Assembly (NCBI GenBank): GCA_021323835.1
Contig: JAJPKI010000275.1
Coordinates: 1 to 13,218, forward strand
Source of the DNA: Verrucomicrobiota bacterium
Lineage (GTDB): Bacteria > Verrucomicrobiota > Verrucomicrobiia > Limisphaerales > UBA11358
DNA length: 13,218 nucleotides
Direction of reading: 5' to 3'
The notes under the pieces are model-generated. The model made no database searches. It worked only from the letters and a program-made list of their open reading frames with translations, and was not told the DNA's origin. Made by a program: the position numbers and the translations under genes. This document shows, one piece after another, positions 1-8,900 of the stretch. Every line of letters begins with the position of its first letter. Position 1 is the first letter of the stretch.

Positions 1-960
1 CAAATCGTTCAAGGAATTGCCGATGGAAAAATTAAAGGCTTGTGGGTGATGGCGACGAACAGTTCGCATTCGTGGATTGACCAGAACAATTTCAACCGGC
101 TCGCCGACAAGCTGGAATTTCTCGTCGTGCAGGATTTATATCCGACGACCGAAACTGCGCGACGCGCGCATTTATTTTTGCCCGCCGCGGGCTGGGGCGA
201 AAAGGAAGGCACACTCATCAATTCCGAACGGCGCATCGGCCTCGTGAAAAAAGTCCACCGCGCGCCGGGACAGGCATTGAGCGATTTCAACATTTTCAAA
301 CTCGTAGCGGAATTTTGGGGTTGCGGCGAAATGTTCCGCAAATGGAATTCGCCGGAAGCGACGTTTCAATTGATGAAAGAATTTTCGCGCGGTCAGCCAT
401 GCGACATCACCGGCATCCGCGATTACAGACATTTGGATGAGGAAGGCGGAATTCAATGGCCGCTGCCAGCGGCAGTGACAAGTGACGAGTGGCAAGTGAC
501 GAGAGAGCGGCGTTTGTTTGCCGATGGAAAATTCTTTACGGAAGACGGCAAGGCAAAATTCATTTTCGATTTTCCACGTTCGGTGGCCGAACCGGTGAGC
601 GAAGAATTTCCATTTGTGCTTTTGACCGGCCGCGGCACGTCGGCGCAATGGCACACGAATACGCGCACGGAAAAATCGGATGTGCTGCGGAAATTATATC
701 CGGCGAACGCTTACGCTGAAATCAATCCAACGGATGCGAAGCGCTTGAAAATCCAGGCGAACAGAAAAGTGGCGATTATTTCATGTCGCGCACGAGTTGA
801 ATGTGTGGCGTTCGTGACGGCGAGCGTCCAGCCCGGACAAATTTTTATTCCGATGCACTATGGCATTGCGAACCAATTGACGCGCGCAGAATTTGACCCA
901 CATTCGCGGCAACCGAGCTACAAACATTGTGCCGTGCGTGTCGAAGTGTTAAACAAATAA
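1..960 (+). CDS. nasA: Assimilatory nitrate reductase-type molybdopterin oxidoreductase, C-terminal part
   Basis: This is the C-terminal 319 codons of a molybdopterin oxidoreductase; the frame is open at the left edge, so the gene starts outside the window. It ends in TAA. The N-terminal Fe-S and substrate regions are not visible. Seen in the sequence: 'GLWVMATN', then 'QDLYPTTETARRAHLFLPAA' and 'NSERRIG', typical of the bis-MGD-binding core of NasA/formate dehydrogenase-type enzymes. From about nt 600 comes the molydopterin-binding domain with 'LLTGRGTSAQWHTNTRT', 'PGQIFIPMHY' and 'SRQPSYKHCAVRV'. The 'CDITGIRDY' and 'GIQWPLP' stretches fit the NasA branch, which reduces nitrate to nitrite in the cytoplasm. 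The adjacent MOSC and mobA genes fit a Moco enzyme. A short repeat interrupts the linker at about residues 158-167. A formate-dehydrogenase relative is the main alternative. Confidence 0.85.
   Translation, partial: QIVQGIADGKIKGLWVMATNSSHSWIDQNNFNRLADKLEFLVVQDLYPTTETARRAHLFLPAAGWGEKEGTLINSERRIGLVKKVHRAPGQALSDFNIFKLVAEFWGCGEMFRKWNSPEATFQLMKEFSRGQPCDITGIRDYRHLDEEGGIQWPLPAAVTSDEWQVTRERRLFADGKFFTEDGKAKFIFDFPRSVAEPVSEEFPFVLLTGRGTSAQWHTNTRTEKSDVLRKLYPANAYAEINPTDAKRLKIQANRKVAIISCRARVECVAFVTASVQPGQIFIPMHYGIANQLTRAEFDPHSRQPSYKHCAVRVEVLNK
459..501 (+). repeat. Hairpin plus four 7-bp tandem repeats inside nasA
   Basis: Positions 474-501 are four consecutive heptamers of the form AGTGRCR (agtgaca, agtgacg, agtggca, agtgacg). 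Immediately before them, 459-473 is a perfect inverted repeat: a 6-bp stem GCCGCT/AGCGGC with a 3-base loop. The heptads encode roughly 'VTSDEWQVT', between the conserved 'GIQWPLP' and 'RRLFADGKF' stretches, so the insertion falls in a linker and leaves the frame open. I infer a mobile or slippage-prone short repeat inserted into the gene; heptameric repeats of this kind recur in some bacterial genomes. Only one copy is visible in this window. Confidence 0.7.
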
Positions 961-995
961 TTTTTCTTCTCGCGCAAAAATGTCATCTTTGAATC

Positions 996-1454
996 GTGAA
1001 AGTCCGCCATCTTTACATTTCGCACGGCCATAATTTTTTCGGGCATCATGGCGAACCGCCCGGAAGTTTTCCGGCGATTGAAGTCGCGGAAATTGAGTGC
1101 GTGGCCGGACGCGGAATTCGCGGCGACCGTTTTTTCGATTTCAAAAAAAACTACAAAGGCCAAATCACATTTTTCTCGCACGAAATTTTTAATGCGATGT
1201 GCGCGGAATTAAAATTGCCCGGCAAATCGCCCGCGGCATCGCGTCGCAATGTGATTGTCGAAGGTGTGGATTTGAATTCGCTTGTCGGGGCGGAATTTGA
1301 AATCCAAGGCGTGCGTTTTTTGGGAACCGCTGAATGCAGCCCGTGTCATTGGATGGATGAGGCCATCGCGTCGGGCGCGGAAAAATTATTGCGCGGACAC
1401 GGTGGTTTGCGCGCGCGGATTCTCACCGACGGAATGCTTCGCGTTGAAAAATGA
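996..1454 (+). CDS. MOSC-domain protein
   Basis: A 152-residue protein that is essentially one MOSC domain (the Moco sulfurase C-terminal type). These domains bind the molybdenum cofactor and carry sulfur or help deliver cofactor to molybdenum enzymes. Visible features are 'GIRGDRF' at residues 40-46, 'SRRNVIVEGVDLNSLVG' at about 82-98, and the conserved cysteine segment 'ECSPCHWMD' with Cys114 and Cys117, followed by 'GHGGLRARILTDG'. The start is GTG at 996; an upstream ATG at 980 is out of frame, and no ribosome-binding site is apparent. The gene begins 35 bp after nasA, and its stop overlaps the start of mobA (ATGA). A role in maturing or supplying cofactor to the nitrate reductase is inferred from that arrangement. 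Confidence 0.88.
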   Translation: MKVRHLYISHGHNFFGHHGEPPGSFPAIEVAEIECVAGRGIRGDRFFDFKKNYKGQITFFSHEIFNAMCAELKLPGKSPAASRRNVIVEGVDLNSLVGAEFEIQGVRFLGTAECSPCHWMDEAIASGAEKLLRGHGGLRARILTDGMLRVEK

Positions 1455-2023
1455 ATTTCAGCGCCGTCATACTTGCTGGTGGAAAATCCATGCGCATGGG
1501 CCGCGACAAGGCGTTGCTCGAAGTTAGTGGACAAGCTTTGCTCGCACGGCAGATTCAACTCACACGTAAACTCGGCGCATCAGAAATTTTTATTTCCGGG
1601 CGGCCGGAGACGGATTATTCCACATTCGGCTGTCGCGTGTTGCTGGACAAATTTACTAACGCCGGCCCGTTGTCGGGAATTGAACGCGCGCTCGACGCAA
1701 CAACTTCATCGTTGTTGCTCGTGCTGGCGGTGGATTTACCGGAAATGAACATGGAGTTACTGCAACAGCTGGCTGGCGATTGTTCGGAAACGTGCGGAGT
1801 GATACCAAAATTGGCGAGCTACGTTGAACCGCTCGCTGCATTTTATCCAAAGGCAACTCAATCGCTGGCCTTAGCCCGTCTGAAACGCAAAAGTTTCGCC
1901 GTAAAAATTTTTGCTGACCTATGTGTCCAATCCGGTCTTGCGCGGTTTGTTGACCTGTCCGCAAACGAAACAAAATATTTTGCCAACTGGAATTCGCCTA
2001 CTGATTTGCCATGCACGACCTAA
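1451..2023 (+). CDS. mobA: Molybdenum cofactor guanylyltransferase MobA
   Basis: A 190-residue protein of the usual MobA length. MobA transfers GMP from GTP to Mo-molybdopterin in the cytoplasm, giving the MGD cofactor that NasA-type enzymes require. Seen: the nucleotide-binding signature 'LAGGKSMRMGRDKALL' at residues 8-23, with the G-G-x-S-x-R-M-G-x-D-K core; 'AGPLSGIERAL' at about 71-81; a metal-site equivalent 'AVDLPEM' around Asp95; and a C-terminal 'NWNSPTDL' matching the family's 'NxNTPxDL' ending. The ATG overlaps the stop of the MOSC gene by four bases, so the two are almost surely co-transcribed and translationally coupled. The last 13 bases overlap a degraded reading frame that may be a moaD relic. 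Confidence 0.92.
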   Translation: MNFSAVILAGGKSMRMGRDKALLEVSGQALLARQIQLTRKLGASEIFISGRPETDYSTFGCRVLLDKFTNAGPLSGIERALDATTSSLLLVLAVDLPEMNMELLQQLAGDCSETCGVIPKLASYVEPLAAFYPKATQSLALARLKRKSFAVKIFADLCVQSGLARFVDLSANETKYFANWNSPTDLPCTT

Positions 2024-2147
2024 ACACGCTCAATTGGATTTATTTTACACTTTTGCGCGAAAAAGGAGACAAAGAATTTTGAATTTTTACACTACCTCCA
2101 AATTAATTTTTTATGGTGGTGGCGGCATGGAATTTTTGAAGCGCTGA
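2011..2147 (+). pseudogene. Possible relic of moaD (molybdopterin synthase small subunit)
   Basis: An ATG at 2011, inside the last codons of mobA, opens a 23-codon frame ending in TGA at 2080-2082. The peptide contains 'NTLNWIYFTLLREKGDKE', which resembles the first beta strand and helix of MoaD ('VLYFALLRE...'). Further on, in another frame, 'RHGIFEAL' (about 2126-2149) recalls the 'RHGF' part of the same family. The frames do not connect without at least one indel. A moaD gene directly after mobA would make sense in a Moco operon. The match is by eye over short stretches, so the identity is tentative. The rest of this 127-bp gap shows only AT-rich sequence, with no clear terminator. Confidence 0.35.
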
Positions 2148-2150
2148 AAA

Positions 2151-2800
2151 TTATTTATTCATTCGTGGCGCCAGCCAACGCAGAACGCGGCGCGTCAGTC
2201 CCGGCGTGAACATCCAGGTGAGATGGCCATGCGGTAGCCGCCAGATTTCCGGTTGCTGCCATTTTTGCCAAAGCTCCTCAATCGGTTGTGCCTTCGCGAG
2301 CAAATCATGCATTCCTTCAATCAACAAAATATTTTCTTTCGAGATGACTGGCGTGGACAAACTCAAATTCAACCGGGTCGTATCCATTGCTTCGTGTGCT
2401 GGCTTTAAAGTCTGGAAAAATTCCCTGGTCCGTTGCCAGACGACTGGCGGGAGGTATCTCATGCGCACGGCGGGCACAGCCAGAACGGCACAGGCGATGC
2501 GTGCATCGCTACACGCAGTCAAACCCCCAGTCCATCCTCCGAACGAAAAACCCACAAGCCCCACAGATGGGCAACCTTTATCCAGCAACCAGCCGGTAAG
2601 CGCGCGAATCTCGGCGACGTTCCCTGCGCCATTACTCGCGCAAAATCCAAACAGTTTTCTTTGATGATCACCGGTCGTTCCTGCCAGCGTTTCGTGCACC
2701 GATAAAGCCGGCCATAAACGATGTTGTTCTCCTCGTCTTCGCACGGACGCGGCGTGGGAAACGGTAATTGGCCTTTCCGGTGTCGGCCAACCGCCTCCTC
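2151..2800 (-). pseudogene. Alpha/beta hydrolase pseudogene with internal deletion and frameshift
   Basis: The C-terminal half is a clear alpha/beta hydrolase: 'EIRALTGWLLDKGCPSVGLV' leads into the nucleophile elbow 'GFSFGGW' (Ser codon at 2546-2544), then 'ENILLIEGMHDLL' with the likely acid and 'LPHGHLTW' with the likely catalytic His. It may belong to the ABHD18-like group. The GTG at 2744 that opens this frame is not a credible start. In a different frame just upstream I read 'GQLPFPTPRPCEDEENNIVY', then 'GRLYRCTKRWQERPVII' and 'ENCLDFARVMAQ', which look like the true N-terminal part and join the hydrolase frame only through a one-base loss near 2620-2630. After 'RPVII' (about 2663) the oxyanion 'HG' motif and the following core strands are missing, which suggests an internal deletion. 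No in-frame ATG is seen upstream. I infer a non-functional remnant. Confidence 0.72.
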
Positions 2801-2870
2801 CCCGGCGGGTTTATCACAAGTTTTGGGGATTCGGTCTTTTGAAGGACATTGGCAGGATACCGTCGAACTA

Positions 2871-2898
2871 TTGAACCGGCGAACATTTCTATTGTAAC
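2871..2898 (+). promoter_or_regulatory. Weak candidate sigma70-type promoter for the giant gene
   Basis: TTGAAC (2871-2876) and TGTAAC (2893-2898) are separated by 16 bp and lie about 70 bp before the chosen start at 2968. Each box matches only four consensus positions. This is a by-eye suggestion. The same -35-like hexamer and spacing occur before the second secreted gene. Confidence 0.22.
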
Positions 2899-2967
2899 GA
2901 CGCCTAGTCCAAATGGCGAAGATAGATGACTTTCGCCGCGATATTTTAATCAGTGATAATCCAAAAA

Positions 2968-5900
2968 ATGAAACGAAGTCAGGTGCCGTTGCTCGTCAAT
3001 GGCTTATTGTTGTTGTGCTGTCTTCCGGTCGTGGCAGCAACTACGTGGAACGCTACCAACAATATTTCTGTGAACACGAATTGGTCCACGACGGCTAATT
3101 GGTCCAGTGGCCTGCCATTAGGAAACGACGTGAATTTTTTGAATAACGGTGCAATCGGCAACGCCGTTTCCAACATCAACAACGTCGTGGACAGCAGCAC
3201 GACGATTTCATCGCTTCAATACGGAAATACCGCTGGCAGTCACACGACGCTGATTGCTTCCGGCCAAACCTTGACCGTCACCGGCAACGTGACAGTCAGC
3301 ACCGGCACGGACAACGGCAGCGGCCAGACGGTATTTGCTACTCTCACTGGTCCAAACGGCGCGCTCGTGGTCAACAACACCGCTGCGGTCATCGCAATTT
3401 ATCAAGGCGCGGGAACATCCGGTTCGCAGCGTGCAACTCTCGATATGTCCGGCCTCGGTTTATTCAACGCCACCATTTCCAGTTTGCAAGTCGGCGTGCA
3501 GGGCGTGACTCATCCCACCGGCACGCTGTTGTTGGCGCGCACGAATATCATTACTGCATCCGGTTCCTCCGGCATCCAAATGGGCCAGGCCAGCGGCGAT
3601 GGCACCACGCTTAGCAGTTTCATTTATCTCGGCCTGACAAATGCGATTCGTGCCAACACGATTTCCATCGGTCGCGGCAAAGGCGGTTACACGAATTGGA
3701 TGCGATTCAATTCCGCGTTCACCAACGCCGGTGCGTCTGCGAATCTCCGTGCTGCCAACGGAACCAGCCGCATTACAACGTGGGAAATCGGAAATTCTGT
3801 CACCGATTCCGGTTCAAATGATTCCATCGGTGTGTCCGATTTTTCCGGCGGAACTCTCGACGCGCTGGTGAGCAATTTGATTATCGGACGCGGCCAAGCC
3901 AACAACAATTCCGCCCGCAAAGGCGAAGGCACGTTGACGTTTACTGCCGGAACGATTGATGCGACGACTGTTAATCTCGCCCAACAGGTTGGCATTGATA
4001 CGAGCTTCGGCATCGGCACGTTGAATGTGCTTGGCACGGCCACACTCATCGTTAATTCCAATTTCGACATCGGTGAAGGCACCGCCGCGAACACGAAAGC
4101 TACCGTCAATATTTTCGGCGGCGCCATGCGCGCCAATTCCATCACCAACGGCGCCAGCGCGAACACCATTCTCGCGCTCAACAACGGCACGTTGATTATC
4201 AGCAACGCCGTCTCTCTCGTGGTTCCGAATTTTCGGACAACGAACAGCACATTGCAATTTCCCGTCGGCAACAGCGGAACGAATTTCCTCGTCACGAGCC
4301 TCGCTTGCGGTGGAATCTCGAACACCATCAAAATCACTTCATTGCCGGGAATCGTGAATCTTCCAGTCACGCTCCGCGTGATGAAGTATTCCAGCGTCAG
4401 TGGCTCGCCGAATTTTGTTCTTGGCTCGCTGCCTTCCGGCTCTTACGCGGGTTACATTTCCAACAATACCGCTGCCGGTGCGGTGGATTTGGTTTTGACG
4501 AACGGCCCGACCATTTCACAACTGCGATGGAACGGTGCCACTGACGCGAATTGGAATACGACAAGTGTTGACTGGCTCGATGCGGGAAATGCTTCGGCGA
4601 CATATTCCGACGGTTCGCGAGTGCGTTTTGACGATTCGGCGACCGGTTCAACGAGCATCAATCTCGCTGCCACATTTTCGCCGAACGGCATCACCGTGAG
4701 CAATTCGTCGCTCGCTTACACTTTTACCGGCAGCGGCGGATTGAGTGGTTTCACGGGATTGGTTAAAGACGGCGCGGGCACGGTGACGATTGCGAACACG
4801 GGAAATAATAATTTTACCGGCGCAATATCGAATCTCCTTGGCACACTGCAATTCGGCAACGGCGGCACGGGCGGTTCGATTCCTTCCGGCGTTATCGTGA
4901 ACAACGGCACGCTCGTGTTCAATCGTTCCAGCAATTTTATAATTTCCAATTCCATTTTCGGTTCCGGTTCATTGACCAAAAATGGCAGCGGGACATTAAC
5001 CCTTGCCGGAAACGCGACTTATGCCGGCACGACCACGTTGAGCGGAGGTAAATTGATTTTAAATTCCCGTCTCGCCAGCGGCAGCGCGCTGACGGCATCG
5101 TCAGGAACGACGCTCGCGGGCGCGGGCACGAATACCGGGCCGGTCACCGTGAGCGGCGCGATGCAACCCGGTGATACAAATGTGGCAGGCACGTTCACCA
5201 GCGGCGCGCTGACGTTGAATTCCGGCGCGACATTGCAATTTGATGTCGGCGGATTTTCTTTCGTCGGCCCCGGTCCCAACGGATTGAATCAGGTGAGCGA
5301 CCTGTTGCAAGTGAATGGCAATTTAACGCTCAACAATAATTCGCTCGCTATCAACCTGATTGATCCGCCGCAAATCGGGAAACCCTATCGCATCGTGAAT
5401 TACACCGGTTCGCTCAGCGGCACATTCAATCCATCGTTCACCATTACCGGCGGCAGCGGTTATGCGGCGGTGCTCGATTACAGCACGGCGGGACAAATCA
5501 ATATCACGTTCACCAATGGTCCGATCACAAGCATTCCACTGACATATCCTGAAGGCGCCGGCCCCGCCACGGTCAGTTACGGTCCTGATGGCAAACTCGT
5601 TTACACTTACGAGCCGAATGGCGACCGCATTCCGGATTTCTCCGGCGCGGGCTATCGCGGCGGCGGCGTGGCAATTCCGACGAACATTCCGGTGGTCATC
5701 ACGTTGAATCCCATCGGCGGTGACAACCGTCCACAAATTCAATCCGCGATTGATACGCTCGCGGCGCAACCGGTTGGCACGAACGGTTTTCGCGGAGTAA
5801 TTTTGTTAAAGCGCGGCATCTACACGATGACGGGAACCATCAACATTGACGCCAGCGGAATTGTGCTACGCGGCGAAGGCAGCGATACCAACGGAACAAT

Positions 5901-8900
5901 TCTCCGGCGCACGGACGTGAACGCCGACATCATCAATATTTCCAACGGCGGTGGCAGCAGCAAAATTTCCGGTTCCGACCGCACGATTGTGAATACTTAC
6001 GTTCCCGTGGGCGCGACGTGGATGGCATTGAGCGACACGTCTGGTTACAACGTCGGCGATGAAGTTGTTATCAGCCGTCCGCAAACGACGCCGTGGGTCA
6101 ATTATATGGGCATGGGCGACCCGACAGTCGTAGCTGGCGGCACCGGCGACTGGCAAAGCGGCGACGCGAGCATGAGTTGGACGCGTGTCATCACCGAAAT
6201 AGACGGCAATCGCATCCGCATTGATTCGCCGCTGACGCAGGCGATTGAACGGCAATGGACGACGGGAACTATTTATCGCCAGACTTCCAACGCGCGGCTG
6301 ACGAATTGCGCCTGCGAAGATTTACGCGGCGATGCGCCGACGGTTGGTGTGGATGCGAACGGCAACACGGACGGAAACTTCTTCACGCTCGGCGGCGTGC
6401 GCAATTGTTGGATTCGCCGCTGTTACAACGACAAGATGCGCGGCCATGTCGTTTCCTGCGGCGGAAAATGGTGCACGTTCGAAGACATCGTTTCCTATCA
6501 CAACTTCGCGCCGCATTCCGGCGCTTCGATTCAGATTTTCACCGGCAACGGCATGGATTGCATTTTGTTCCATCGCATCACGGCATCATCGGGAGGATTT
6601 GAATTTACCGGCGGACGGCAAAGTCCCGGGCCGGTGGTTTTTTCCGAATGCCAGGTGCCGCAAGGCATCGCGTTCAGCGGGCCGCATCTGCAATGGAACA
6701 TCGGCTACCTGTGGGATGAACTCGAAATGACTCATGATATTGCTTTGATTGACCAACACGGCGGTTGGACGAGCGCGAATCATGTGGTTTGGAATTGTGA
6801 GAGCACGGCGAATTACACGGTGCAGCGTCCGCCGGGCACGCACATTTGGGTGCAGGGCTGCGAGCTGAACGGCAGCCTTACGCCGGTGAGCGGTTCGGCG
6901 CCTCGCGGCGCGCAACCGGCGGAAGTCCTGTCGCTCAATACGCATCTGGAACCGGGCAGTCTCTATCGGGCGCAATTGGCCGAACGCGTCGGCGCGCAAC
7001 CGGCTTTGGACGTTCTCGGCAAACCGGATGGCTGCAATCATTATGTGCTTAACAGCTCGGCTGCTGCGGCGACGGTTCCGCCGGGGCAAAGCGCGAATCT
7101 CATGCTCACAATGACCGTTGAGCCGGATTATCGCGGCTCGAATGTCACCTTCAGCGCTGTCGGACTGCCGCCGGGCGCAACTGCCGGCTTCGTTCCCTCA
7201 TCGCTTGGCACGAACGGCGTTGTTACCGTCACCATTAACACCAGCAATTCCACGCCCTCGGGAATTTACAACGTGAAACTCGTCGGCACTGGAACGTTTG
7301 CAAAATTTTCGGGCGGCAACCAGACGCTCGCACATCCGGTCTTTGTGCAATTGAACGTGACGAACGCCGCGGGATTCACCATTTCGGCAACGCCGGATTC
7401 GCAAACGGTTGCCGCGGGAAACAGCACGACTTACAACGTGACCATCACCGCGCCGCCGGGATTCAACAGCAACGTGGTGTTCAGCCTCGACGGTTTGCCG
7501 CCGAATTCGAGTTATAATTTCAGCCCGCCATCGGTCATCGGCGCGGGCAATTCCACGTTGACCATCACGACGTCCAATTCCACGCCGCAAGACGATTATT
7601 CGCTGACGATTTCCGGCAACAGTGTTGGCGGCAGCAGCGGCACGTCGGCGGACCTGATTGTCGCACCCGCTCCCGGCACGCTGCCTCCGCCGTGGGTCAA
7701 CGGTGAACTCGGCAATCCCGCCATCACTGGTCAGGGAACTTTCAGCAATGGAACATTTTTCGTCGAAGGTGACGGGGCCGATATCGGCGGCGCATCGGAT
7801 GAAGGACATTTTGTTTATCAACCTGTTTCAGGCGATGCGACGGTCATTGCCCGTGTAGTTTCAATGGATAATACCGGCTCCGGCCTCGCGAAAGCCGGCG
7901 TAATGATTCGCGAAACAACGAACAGCAATTCCAGTTTCGCCGACGTGGTGCTCACGCCATCAAACGGAATTTTTATGCAATCGCGCGCATCCACGGGCGC
8001 GACCGCGACAAATATTTCCGGACCAGCGGCGTCCGCGCCGTATTGGGTGAAACTTCAACGCGCCGGAAATAATTTCACCGGCTTCGCTTCATCCGACGGC
8101 ACGAATTGGACGCAAATTGCCGCGACCAACATTCCGATGGCCGCTGATGTCCTTGTTGGTTTGGTTGTCACGTCCCATGACGTCGCGCAAACCAACAACG
8201 CAATCTTTGACAACGTGAACGTCATTTATCCTGACTTCACCATTGCGCTCTCACCGGCGAGCGATTCCGTGACGGCAGGATTTGGAACGGTCTACACCGT
8301 CACGGCGACCGCCGTGAACGGATTTAACGGAACCGTTTCGTTGAACGAGGACGATGACATTGCCGTTGGCGGAACGGCGATGCTGGGAACAAATTTGCTG
8401 GCAGTGCCGGGTTCAACGACGTTGAACATCGGAACATCAGCACTAACGCCGCCGGGCAATTACACGTTGACCGTCACGGCCACGAGCGGAAATTTATCGC
8501 ACAACGACACGGCGCAATTGGCCGTGGCCAATAACATTCCCGCAGGCACATGGACGGGCTTGAGTCCCGACGACAACAATTGGTCCACATCGGAGAATTG
8601 GGGCAACGCGCAAGTTCCCGATGCCACCATGAACGTGAAATTTTTCGACCTCGGCGCCGCAAATGTGGCGGGTGATGTGAACAACATCGTTGACTCGGAC
8701 TTCAATGTCGCCTCGCTGCAATTCGGCAATACGAATGGTTTTCACACGACGCAAATTGCGCCCGGCGCGACACTGACGGTTTCGGGAAACACAGGCGCAA
8801 ACGGTTATTCATTTTATGTCGGCACCGGCACAGACAACGGCTCGAATCAAATTGTCAATGCGACCATCACCGGCGCAGGCGGCACATTTGTGGTCAGCAA

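Noticed and set aside
1911..2147. A 78-codon + strand frame across the end of mobA
   Set aside because: Most of it is an out-of-frame reading of mobA; only the part after 2011, in a different frame, resembles anything.
2151..2744. An intact 197-residue hydrolase starting at GTG 2744
   Set aside because: It lacks the first core strands and oxyanion motif, and plausible N-terminal coding sequence lies immediately upstream in another frame.
3687..4370. A 227-codon open frame on the - strand inside the giant gene
   Set aside because: It is antisense to a clearly repeated, homologous protein module, and its own translation resembles no family I know; repetitive Gly/Thr/Asn codons leave antisense frames open.
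6586..7089. A 167-codon - strand frame, and similar ones at 5323-5769, 5866-6255 and 7198-7821
   Set aside because: They are Arg/Ala/Val-rich mirror images of the beta-helix and Ig-like coding sequence, lacking start context or recognisable domains.
8341..8410. A compensated frameshift in the third Ig-like domain, suspected because the middle looks unlike the others
   Set aside because: The in-frame residues align one-to-one with the other copies before and after the odd stretch, while the alternative frames give Trp/Cys/Arg-rich nonsense.
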